Shown here one piece after another: positions 23,059 to 30,732 of a stretch of 64,000 nt of DNA. How positions within the stretch are numbered: the first letter of the stretch is position 1; each line of letters opens with the position of its first letter. Origin of the DNA: Marinobacterium iners (GTDB lineage Bacteria > Pseudomonadota > Gammaproteobacteria > Pseudomonadales > Balneatricaceae). The notes beneath the pieces were generated by a model. It made no database searches. It was not told the DNA's origin and worked only from the letters and a program-made list of their open reading frames with translations. Made by a program: the position numbers and the translations under genes. The stretch spans positions 2,418,001 to 2,482,000 of the forward strand of contig NZ_CP022297.1 of NCBI RefSeq assembly GCF_017310015.1, written 5' to 3'.

Positions 23059-25422
23059 ATGTTACCGCTGGCACTCTATATTTCGGATGAATTCAGGCTG
23101 TTGAGTCGAGCCCAGCTGCAACGAGGTGTAAGCCAATACTTTACGGTCCCTGACCAGCTATTGGTCAGTGCCTGGCAGGAGTTGAAAAACCTGACTCCGG
23201 AAGTATGGCAACCCAGGTGCAGGCAAGAACAAATCCAGACGGATATCTGTCTGCCGACACGACTGCCACCGCCGCTGAGTATTGAAGAATCCAATCAGCG
23301 CTTCAACCAATATCTGAACTCGCCAACACCGCGGAACACCCCGCTGATCATTAATCCTGCTGATCTGCACCCTCGTTTCGAGCCGCTTCTGCGCGAGCGA
23401 ATCAGCGAGGGAATCAGCAAACGGCTACAGGTAATTGCCTTGGCTGCACGCGAGCAGGGACGCGAAGTGCTGTTACTCTCCCCTTCGGAAGAGGCTCTCG
23501 AACTTACACTGGGCATTTTTACCAGTACCCTTGCCCTGCCGGGTCTGGAAGGCTGGAACCATTTTGGTATCTGCCTTCCGACAGCATCAAAACGCGCACT
23601 TCCAACCCTGGGATATCTGGAACACTTGGGGCGTGCGTTCAAGCTTAACATTCCGGTCCTGCTGCTGACTGGTGCACCGGAGACCTCGGAAATCAGTAAC
23701 GCCCAACACCTCGGCTACCCTGAATATCCGGTCATGACCGACCCTGCACACTGCGACATCGCATTTGAGCTGTGCGACACTTTCCTGCACAGTACCAATA
23801 ACACCTGCCTGCGTACCCGGCTCGCCAAATCCCGCCCTTTTCCTGATCACTATTCAGCTCCGTTACCACCAACCGACATCTACTTGCCGGCCAGACTGAA
23901 CGCCACCGGCCCCATACGCGGCCAATGGTTGATTGAACAGGCACTGCAGGACGCATTGCAGCGTGTTCAACGGGAAAGATGGGTTGCCTGCCCTCTGATC
24001 GCAGGCGAGAGCTGCACCGATACGCTGGCCAGAGAACGCTTTAACCCTGCTCATGTTGAAGACATGATCGGCGAGGTTTGCGATTGTACCGAAGCGCAGG
24101 TGCGTGAAGCATTTCAGCTGGCCGTGGAAGCACAGCCCGGCTGGAATGACGTTCACGTCTCTCACCGCGCTGATCTGATTCTACGCTGGGGGCAGCGGTT
24201 ACAACAGGAACTGAATACACTGGCCACATTGTGTGTTCGCGAATCAGGGCTTGTGCTGAATGATGTACTGGGTGATCTGCGTACCGCCATCAACCTGTGC
24301 TACTACTATAGTGCTCAGGCTCGAACACAGCTGCAGACACGCCCCCTGCACGGTCTGCCCGGTGAGGTGAACCAGCTGGAACTGCACGGCCGCGGTGTCT
24401 ACATTTGCATCACGGATGACAATGACCCACTGGCCACTCTTGTGGGTCAACTTGCGGCCATTCTGGTTAGCGGCAATGCCGTTTTGGTCAATACAGGCAG
24501 CGCCACGGCTTTCAGCGCGACTCGACTGATCGAACTGCTGCTGGAAACCGGTCTGCCTGAGTCGCTTGTCGCGCTGCTGCCAGGCCCTACCGAACGGGTT
24601 TCGGCCTGGATGGCTGAAGACTACCGGCTGGCAGGTGCCGTGTTTTTTGGTGATGCCAGTGAAGCCACAGCTCTGAATGCAATGATCAGCAACCGCTCAG
24701 GGGCTTCGCTGGTACCGCCACTGACTCACAGCAGCCTACCCGGTACTCAGCTGGTTGACCGACCACTGGACAACCGTGAAGTGCGCGAACTACTGCACAG
24801 TGCCTTCAGTTTTGCCGGCCAGCGACGCGCCTCACTGGGCATGCTTTATATTGAAGAGTCGATAGCCGACCAGCTGGAAGCCCAACTGATCAGCAGCCTG
24901 CAGCTTTTGCACCTGGGCGATCCGGCACAACCTGACACCGATATTGGCCCACTGGTCAGCCGTCATCAGATGGACCGGGTCTATCACCACATTGAGCGAC
25001 TGCGTGTGCGTGATCGCTTGCTGGCACAACTGCCACTGGACGACCGCCATGACAATGGCTTTTTTGTACCCCCAACGCTGCTGCGACTGTACACCCTGGA
25101 TGAGCTGCAAGACTGTGTAAATGGCCCCATACTGCACCTCATCCGTTACAACCGGGAAAACCTGCAGCGTGTGATCGACGAAATCAACCGTTACTGCCAG
25201 GGGCAGGCATTCGGCATTCACACCCATGATGAAGCACTGATCGCTCGGGTGCGACAACAGCTGCAGGCCGGCAGCCTGATGATCAACCGCAGCCTGGCCG
25301 ACCTGTCAGCCGGAGTAAGACCTGCCGGCGGGGCAGGCACATCAGGTACCGGGCCGCTCTATGGCGGCCCCAATTACATCACATCATTTGTGCGTGAACG
25401 CACCATCTCGCGCCAGCTCTGA
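23059..25422 (+). CDS. PutA-like protein with both active sites lost
   Basis: Residues about 90-255 resemble the proline dehydrogenase barrel of PutA, and 285-780 the P5C (glutamate-semialdehyde) dehydrogenase. Key residues have changed: the family's VKGAYWD reads LLTGAPETSE; the C-terminal barrel part with the substrate-binding Arg pair is deleted between LHSTNN and PPTDIYLP; the ETGG segment reads NRSGAS; and the nucleophile Cys of GQRCSA is Arg (GQRRAS). At 787 residues it is shorter than PutA (over 1000). I infer a non-catalytic paralogue. The frame is intact, so it may be a functional pseudoenzyme. ATG 23059 was chosen for its GGAG spacing; a GTG at 23044 is also possible. Confidence 0.75.
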   Translation: MLPLALYISDEFRLLSRAQLQRGVSQYFTVPDQLLVSAWQELKNLTPEVWQPRCRQEQIQTDICLPTRLPPPLSIEESNQRFNQYLNSPTPRNTPLIINPADLHPRFEPLLRERISEGISKRLQVIALAAREQGREVLLLSPSEEALELTLGIFTSTLALPGLEGWNHFGICLPTASKRALPTLGYLEHLGRAFKLNIPVLLLTGAPETSEISNAQHLGYPEYPVMTDPAHCDIAFELCDTFLHSTNNTCLRTRLAKSRPFPDHYSAPLPPTDIYLPARLNATGPIRGQWLIEQALQDALQRVQRERWVACPLIAGESCTDTLARERFNPAHVEDMIGEVCDCTEAQVREAFQLAVEAQPGWNDVHVSHRADLILRWGQRLQQELNTLATLCVRESGLVLNDVLGDLRTAINLCYYYSAQARTQLQTRPLHGLPGEVNQLELHGRGVYICITDDNDPLATLVGQLAAILVSGNAVLVNTGSATAFSATRLIELLLETGLPESLVALLPGPTERVSAWMAEDYRLAGAVFFGDASEATALNAMISNRSGASLVPPLTHSSLPGTQLVDRPLDNREVRELLHSAFSFAGQRRASLGMLYIEESIADQLEAQLISSLQLLHLGDPAQPDTDIGPLVSRHQMDRVYHHIERLRVRDRLLAQLPLDDRHDNGFFVPPTLLRLYTLDELQDCVNGPILHLIRYNRENLQRVIDEINRYCQGQAFGIHTHDEALIARVRQQLQAGSLMINRSLADLSAGVRPAGGAGTSGTGPLYGGPNYITSFVRERTISRQL

Positions 25423-26814
25423 TCAACCGGCCGAGGCACGATTGTTTCGTGCCAGCCGGAAGCAGGGCTGGTAATCGTCATGATTAATCTTCATGCGGCG
25501 CTGTGAAACGAAGGATTCCAGCAACTCATCCAGCGCCTCGATCACCTCAGGTTCGCCGTGCAGCTCGAACGGCCCATGTTGCTCAATGGCTCGAATACCC
25601 GGCTCCTTGACGTTACCAGCCACAATGCCGGACAGCGCACAACGCAACTGGGCTGCCAGCTCATGATCCTCCTGCCGACGAGACAGGTTAAGCCCGCGCA
25701 TGTTGGCGTGTGTCGGCTCGAAAGTCTGCTGCAGCGACAACGGGATATGCAGCTGCCAGTTGAAATGGTACGCCTCTCCGGTCGCCTTTCGATATGAAGT
25801 CACGGCTTCCAGTCCCACCCGCATCCGCTCCGCCACCTCATACGCATCATCCACAACGATTTCATAGCAGCTGGCGGCACGCTCACCCAGCGTATTGCGG
25901 ATAAAGCGATCCACGGTTTCAAAGTAGGCCTCGCTGCCAGCGGGACCGGTAAAGATCAGCGGGAATGGCTGTTCTGTATTATCCTGCTGCAGCAAAATGC
26001 CAAGGATGTACAAAATCTCTTCTGCTGTACCAACCCCCCCGGGGAATACGACAAAACCGTGCCCAAGCCGTACGAACGCTTCCAGTCGACGCTCGATATC
26101 AGGCATGATGATCAGCTCGTTAACAATCGGATTGGGAGACTCAGCCGCAATAATGCCTGGCTCCGAGATACCCACATAACGGCCATCGTGGATACGCTGC
26201 TTGGCATGAGCAATCGTGGCGCCCTTCATCGGCCCCTTCATGGCTCCCGGACCACAGCCGGTACAGATATTCATGCCGCGCAGGCCCATCTCGTAGCCCA
26301 CCCGCTTGGTATAGTCATATTCAACCTGATTGATCGAATGTCCGCCCCAGCATACCACCATGTTCGGCTTCACATGGGGCCGCAGAGCATTGGCATGACG
26401 CAGGGTGTTGAATACCTGATTGGAGATGGTACCGGACAGGTCCAGCCCCTCGCAGCAGCCATCAATTTTGTCACTGACATATAGCAGGTCACGCAGCACC
26501 GCAAACAGGTGCTCGTGAATCCCCTGAATCAGCTCACCATCGACAAACGCTGCGGCTGGTGCATTGATCAGATCCAGTTGTACCCCTCGGTGCTTCTGAC
26601 TGATCTGTACATCGAACTCGCGAAAGCGATTCAGCACCAAACGGGTACTGTCCATTTCGCTGCCACAGTTCAAGACCGCCAGTGCACACTGACGAAACAG
26701 GTTGTACAGACCGCCCTGGCTTTTGTCCTGCAGTCGGGCCACTTCATAAGGTGAAAGAACATCGAGATTGTCCAGCGGTGTTACGCTGGAGGTAATGTAG
26801 TGCTCGGTCATCAT
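25423..26814 (-). CDS. ppnN: Nucleotide 5'-monophosphate nucleosidase PpnN
   Basis: The 463-residue protein has the LOG-family core: CWGGHS near residue 155, a GCGPGAMKGPMKGA segment near 186, and the signature PGGVGTAEE near 258. The long N- and C-terminal extensions are those of PpnN (YgdH), which splits purine and pyrimidine monophosphates into base and ribose phosphate and in E. coli responds to (p)ppGpp. GGAGGTCAGT precedes two consecutive ATGs; either may be used. Its stop codon is back to back with that of the PutA-like gene. It diverges from phoH. Confidence 0.9.
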   Translation of the reverse strand: MMTEHYITSSVTPLDNLDVLSPYEVARLQDKSQGGLYNLFRQCALAVLNCGSEMDSTRLVLNRFREFDVQISQKHRGVQLDLINAPAAAFVDGELIQGIHEHLFAVLRDLLYVSDKIDGCCEGLDLSGTISNQVFNTLRHANALRPHVKPNMVVCWGGHSINQVEYDYTKRVGYEMGLRGMNICTGCGPGAMKGPMKGATIAHAKQRIHDGRYVGISEPGIIAAESPNPIVNELIIMPDIERRLEAFVRLGHGFVVFPGGVGTAEEILYILGILLQQDNTEQPFPLIFTGPAGSEAYFETVDRFIRNTLGERAASCYEIVVDDAYEVAERMRVGLEAVTSYRKATGEAYHFNWQLHIPLSLQQTFEPTHANMRGLNLSRRQEDHELAAQLRCALSGIVAGNVKEPGIRAIEQHGPFELHGEPEVIEALDELLESFVSQRRMKINHDDYQPCFRLARNNRASAG

Positions 26815-26843
26815 ACTGACCTCCTTGTTCGCTACTGCTTTGA

Positions 26844-26865
26844 CACACGCCGATACCTGCGTGTG
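26844..26865. promoter_or_regulatory. Seven-base dyad between ppnN and phoH
   Basis: CACACGC and GCGTGTG are separated by eight bases in the 217-base divergent spacer. They could be an operator or part of a leader hairpin of ppnN. Confidence 0.3.
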
Positions 26866-27031
26866 GCTTTAACTATGAACGCTGCCGGACAGATTTACTA
26901 CCACCGCATGTCAACCCTGTTACAGCACCTCACTGAACTGATATGCAGCAAAAGCCTAACCGGACGCGTTGTAATTGGTCTCACCTTGAATTAGTTTGAA
27001 GCCATACACTGTCGTACAAGGAAGCCTGCCG

Positions 27032-28420
27032 ATGTCTGCATCAAAACTGTATATCCTCGATACCAACGTTCTGCTGCATGATCCCAAGTGTCTGTTCCAG
27101 TTCAAGGAGCAGGACATCACCATCCCGATGACCGTGCTCGAAGAGCTTGATTCAATCAAGGACCGCAAGCAGAACGTAGCCGCAGAGGCGCGGCATGCCA
27201 TCCGCGTGATTGACAACATTCTGTCCAGCGCCACCAACTCCGGCCAGATAACCAAGGGTGTGCGCATTCTGATTGAGGGCAAGGAACGCGAGCAGAAACT
27301 GGGCAAGCTGTCGATCTTTCCGGATCATGAACTGACCAGCCGCCAGGGCTTCCTGCCGGATGAAAGCAACAAGGACAATCGCATCATAAACTGCGCTCTG
27401 CACCTGCAGGCCACCTTCCCTCACAGGCAGATTGTTCTGGTTACCAAGGATATCAACATGCGCCTCAAGGCGCTGGGGGCAGGCCTGCAGCGGGTAGAAG
27501 ACTACCGCACCGACCAGCTGGTATCCGACATCGACATGCTGCCAGCCGGGCACCATCATCTGGATGCCCCCTTCTGGGAAGGCGTGGACAAGGTTGACAG
27601 TTTTCAGGAGGACGGCCGTACCTACCATAAGGTGGATCGCAGCCTGCTGCCTGACACCTACATGAACGAATACATCTATGACGACAGCAAGGATTTTGCG
27701 GCACGCACCGTTAAGGTGGATGAAACCACGGTTACGCTGCTGGATCTGGGCTATGAGCGCCTGATGCAACAGTCCTGCTGGGGGATTCAGCCGATCAATC
27801 TGCAGCAGGCGTTTGCGATGCAGTCATTGATGGATCCCGAGGTCGACCTCAGTATCCTGCTGGGCGCCGCCGGCTCGGGTAAGACGTTGATAGCGCTGGC
27901 CTGTGCACTGGAAATGGTGATTGAAGAACAGCGCTTCAACAAGATCATCGTGACACGCTCAACTCCCCCAGTGGCGGAGGACATCGGCTTCCTGCCCGGC
28001 ACCGAGGAGGAGAAGATGACGCCCTGGATGAGTTCAATCAACGACAACCTTGAAGCGATGCATGAACAGGACGAGCGTCCACAGAGCAGTGTCAAATACG
28101 CGATTGAGAAAGCCAACATTCAATTCAAGTCACTGAACTTCATCCGCGGCCGCAGCATACAAAATGCCATCGTACTGATTGACGAAGCACAGAACCTGAC
28201 GCCTCAACAACTCAAAACCATTCTGACCCGCTGTGGCAAGGGTACCAAGATGGTATGCCTGGGTAACCTGGCGCAGATCGATTCCAATTACCTCACAGCA
28301 CTGACCTCGGGCCTGACCTACATTGTCGAACGCTTCCGTGACTTTGAAGGTTCGGCCAGCGTTCACTTTGAAGGCATCTTCCGCTCACGCTTGGCAGAGT
28401 ACGCCGAAGAACACCTCTGA
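27032..28420 (+). CDS. PhoH-family ATPase with N-terminal PIN domain
   Basis: An N-terminal PIN nuclease-like domain (about residues 1-140) starts KLYILDTNVLLHDP with conserved acidic residues, including DESNKDNRII near 100. A PhoH ATPase follows, with Walker A GAAGSGKT near 280 and Walker B VLIDEAQNLTP near 383. PhoH2/YlaK-type proteins are thought to be RNA-directed ATPase/nucleases. The ATG at 27032 was chosen for AAGGAAG ahead of it and its match to the family start; an earlier TTG is unlikely. Length (462) is normal. A 13-base-stem hairpin follows the gene. Confidence 0.9.
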   Translation: MSASKLYILDTNVLLHDPKCLFQFKEQDITIPMTVLEELDSIKDRKQNVAAEARHAIRVIDNILSSATNSGQITKGVRILIEGKEREQKLGKLSIFPDHELTSRQGFLPDESNKDNRIINCALHLQATFPHRQIVLVTKDINMRLKALGAGLQRVEDYRTDQLVSDIDMLPAGHHHLDAPFWEGVDKVDSFQEDGRTYHKVDRSLLPDTYMNEYIYDDSKDFAARTVKVDETTVTLLDLGYERLMQQSCWGIQPINLQQAFAMQSLMDPEVDLSILLGAAGSGKTLIALACALEMVIEEQRFNKIIVTRSTPPVAEDIGFLPGTEEEKMTPWMSSINDNLEAMHEQDERPQSSVKYAIEKANIQFKSLNFIRGRSIQNAIVLIDEAQNLTPQQLKTILTRCGKGTKMVCLGNLAQIDSNYLTALTSGLTYIVERFRDFEGSASVHFEGIFRSRLAEYAEEHL

Positions 28421-28813
28421 ACAGCGTCAGCCTGCGCAGTTGCAGCGAACCAAACGGTTCGCTGCAACAGTGGAATTCAAAACCGCGACAATCGCGAGAC
28501 CAAAGTCTAAAAACCGCCTCAACGCCTTATCTCACGCGGGTTACAGCCTGATGACACCACCCCGGCAAGGCACCGGATTCGAGCAGTGAGTTTTATTCTG
28601 TCGACAGTTGCATATAATGCACCGCACCAACGTATTCAGCGTAAATAATCATGCAATCTGCGCGCGGGACCGAGCATCAGCCGGTGACCGCTGCAGTGAG
28701 ACCCGGAGGTCCTGACCGATTTTGTGCCCAACGGCACGGGTCCGATCAGGTGTGCCAAAAGCCTTCCTCCCGGTTTCTGAATCCCATTGTTTACGATCAA
28801 ATGGCGAACTCAT
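28421..28813. other. Long spacer and leader before mqo
   Basis: This 393-base region has no gene. It contains a perfect 13-base dyad after phoH, a smaller CGCGA/TCGCG dyad, a TATAAT at 28612-28617 with a weak -35, and about 190 bases of leader before the mqo ATG. The leader has a nested dyad, GACC…GTGCC-CAAC-GGCAC…GGTC, at 28714-28742. A structured 5' leader is likely; its role is unknown. Confidence 0.5.
28439..28468. terminator. Strong hairpin after phoH
   Basis: GTTGCAGCGAACC and GGTTCGCTGCAAC form a perfect 13-base stem with an AAAC loop, 19 bases after the phoH stop. There is no T-tract, so it may protect the 3' end or aid termination rather than be a classic intrinsic terminator. Confidence 0.5.
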
Positions 28814-30304
28814 ATGACCACTAAAACTGTAGATGTGCTGCTTGTCGGTGCCGGTGCCATGAGTACCACCCTCGGGATGATACTCAAACAGCTGGACCCG
28901 GCCCTGAAGATCTGTATGGTCGAGCGTCTTGACCATGTTGCGCGCGAGAGTACCGACGCCTGGAACAACGCCGGTACTGGCCATGCGGCCTATTGTGAGT
29001 TGAACTACACGCCCGAGCAGCCTGATGGCAGCATCAATACCACCAAGGCGTTCGCAATCAACACCTCCTTTGAGGTCAGCCTGCAGTTCTGGTCCTATCT
29101 GGTCGAGCAGGGTAACCTGCCTTCACCCCGTGAGTTCATCAACCCGGCTCCGCATCAGAGCTTCGTCTGGGGCGAAAAAAACGTTGAGTTTCTGCGCAAG
29201 CGCTACGCCGCGCTGAGCCAGCACCCCTGCTTCAAAGACATGGAGTACAGCGAAGACCACGCCGTGTTGCGCGAGTGGATGCCGCTGGTAATGCAGAACC
29301 GCGACCCGTCCGACAAGGTTGCCGGCACCCGGGTTCGCTATGGCTCTGACGTCAACTTCGGTGCCCTGGCACGCAACCTGGTCAGCAACCTTGAACAACA
29401 GGATGGCTTCGATCTGCTGCTTGGCCGCAACGTCAAGGACCTGAACAAGAACAGTGATGGCAGCTGGGACGTGGTGCTGAAAAACAACAGCAACGGCAGC
29501 TCTGAAACCGTTCGCAGCCGTTTCGTGTTTCTCGGTGCTGGCGGCGGCGCACTGCCACTGCTGCAGAAGTCTGCAATCGAAGAAGGTCGGGGTTACGGCG
29601 GCTTCCCGGTCAGCGGCATGTGGCTGGTCTGCAAACGCCCAGAAGTCATCGAACAGCATCAGGCCAAGGTGTACGGCATGGCACCGATCGGTGCTCCGCC
29701 CATGTCGGTTCCACACTTGGATACCCGTGTGATCGATGGCAAGAAGGCGCTGCTGTTTGGGCCCTTCGCCGGCTTTACCACCAAGTTCCTCAAGCAGGGC
29801 TCGTTTCTGGACCTGCCGCTGAGCATTCGCCCAAGCAACCTGGCGCCAATGATGTCGGTGGCAATGCACAACATGGACCTGACTCGATACCTGATCAGTG
29901 AAGTGCGCCAGTCTCACCGTTCGCGGGTTGAATCTCTGCGCAACTTCTTCCCGGATGCAAAAGAGGAAGACTGGGAACTGTCCTATGCCGGTCAGCGTGT
30001 GCAGATCATCAAGCCTGGTACCGAACGCGCGGGCAAGCTGGAATTCGGTACCGAAGTAATAACCTCTGCTGACGGCTCACTGGCGGCACTGCTGGGCGCA
30101 TCTCCGGGCGCTTCCACTGCTGTCAGCGCCATGTTGAGCATCGTCGAGCGCTGTTTTGCAGAGCGCATGAAGGAAGAGAGCTGGAAACAAAAGATCACCG
30201 AACTGGTGCCTTCCTACGGCCAGAACCTGACTGAAAACACGGAGCTGCTGCTTCAGGTGCGCAAGCGCACGCTGTCGGTACTGGAGCTGGATCGCCAGTC
30301 TTGA
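28814..30304 (+). CDS. mqo: Malate:quinone oxidoreductase
   Basis: The FAD-binding N terminus VDVLLVGAGAMSTTLG and the Mqo signature region (WNNAGTGHAAYCELNYTP near residue 53) identify the peripheral membrane enzyme that oxidises malate to oxaloacetate and passes electrons to quinone, replacing or supplementing NAD-malate dehydrogenase. Length (496) is normal. The ATG at 28814 fits the family N terminus, although no good ribosome-binding site is seen; the upstream TTG of the open frame would add nine non-conserved residues. A GC-rich hairpin follows the gene. Confidence 0.93.
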   Translation: MTTKTVDVLLVGAGAMSTTLGMILKQLDPALKICMVERLDHVARESTDAWNNAGTGHAAYCELNYTPEQPDGSINTTKAFAINTSFEVSLQFWSYLVEQGNLPSPREFINPAPHQSFVWGEKNVEFLRKRYAALSQHPCFKDMEYSEDHAVLREWMPLVMQNRDPSDKVAGTRVRYGSDVNFGALARNLVSNLEQQDGFDLLLGRNVKDLNKNSDGSWDVVLKNNSNGSSETVRSRFVFLGAGGGALPLLQKSAIEEGRGYGGFPVSGMWLVCKRPEVIEQHQAKVYGMAPIGAPPMSVPHLDTRVIDGKKALLFGPFAGFTTKFLKQGSFLDLPLSIRPSNLAPMMSVAMHNMDLTRYLISEVRQSHRSRVESLRNFFPDAKEEDWELSYAGQRVQIIKPGTERAGKLEFGTEVITSADGSLAALLGASPGASTAVSAMLSIVERCFAERMKEESWKQKITELVPSYGQNLTENTELLLQVRKRTLSVLELDRQS

Positions 30305-30313
30305 TCACTTGCC

Positions 30314-30336
30314 GAGGGGCCTTTTACAGGCCCCTC
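30314..30336 (+). terminator. Hairpin after mqo
   Basis: GAGGGGCC-TTTTACA-GGCCCCTC forms a perfect eight-base stem ten bases after the mqo stop. The T-tract is weak, so termination strength is uncertain. Confidence 0.6.
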
Positions 30337-30405
30337 ACAGTTCTCTTCACTGGCTGTTGCCTGCTGCACGGGCTATCATCTGCAACAGATGGTTTCGAGG
30401 TTCCC

Positions 30406-30708
30406 ATGCATCAACTGACCCAATGGCTTAAAAAACTCCTTATTCTGCTGGTGCGTGGCTACCAGCTACTGCTCAGCCCCTTTCTCGGCAACAACTGCCG
30501 TTTCTATCCCAGCTGTTCCAGCTACATGATCGAAGCGATCGAAGTGCATGGCGTGTTCAAAGGGCTATGGCTCGGTACTCGACGCATCCTGCGCTGCCAT
30601 CCCTACAGCGACGGTGGAATTGATCCTGTACCTCCACGCTGTGGCTGTGCCGGCCACGACGAGCGTTCCGAATTGTCACAACCTGACTACACTGAAAAGA
30701 ATCACTGA
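30406..30708 (+). CDS. yidD: Membrane protein insertion efficiency factor YidD
   Basis: The 100-residue product has the YidD signature: an amphipathic N terminus, then a GYQLLLSPFLGNNCRFYPSC segment, Ser-Ser-Tyr, a GLWLGTRRILRCHP segment, and a GGIDPVP end. Three conserved Cys are present. YidD assists YidC-dependent insertion of inner-membrane proteins. The ATG at 30406 has GAGG at proper distance and excludes a non-conserved extension. In most gammaproteobacteria the gene is part of rpmH-rnpA-yidD-yidC; here it stands alone between mqo and a transporter-like gene, which is unusual. Confidence 0.9.
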   Translation: MHQLTQWLKKLLILLVRGYQLLLSPFLGNNCRFYPSCSSYMIEAIEVHGVFKGLWLGTRRILRCHPYSDGGIDPVPPRCGCAGHDERSELSQPDYTEKNH

Positions 30709-30732
30709 CCGCCACCGGCTGCAGGAGCAAAG

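Noticed and set aside
29123..29917. Minus-strand open frame of 264 codons within mqo
   Set aside because: It shadows the conserved mqo coding strand and has a composition typical of antisense frames (many His, Gln, Val).
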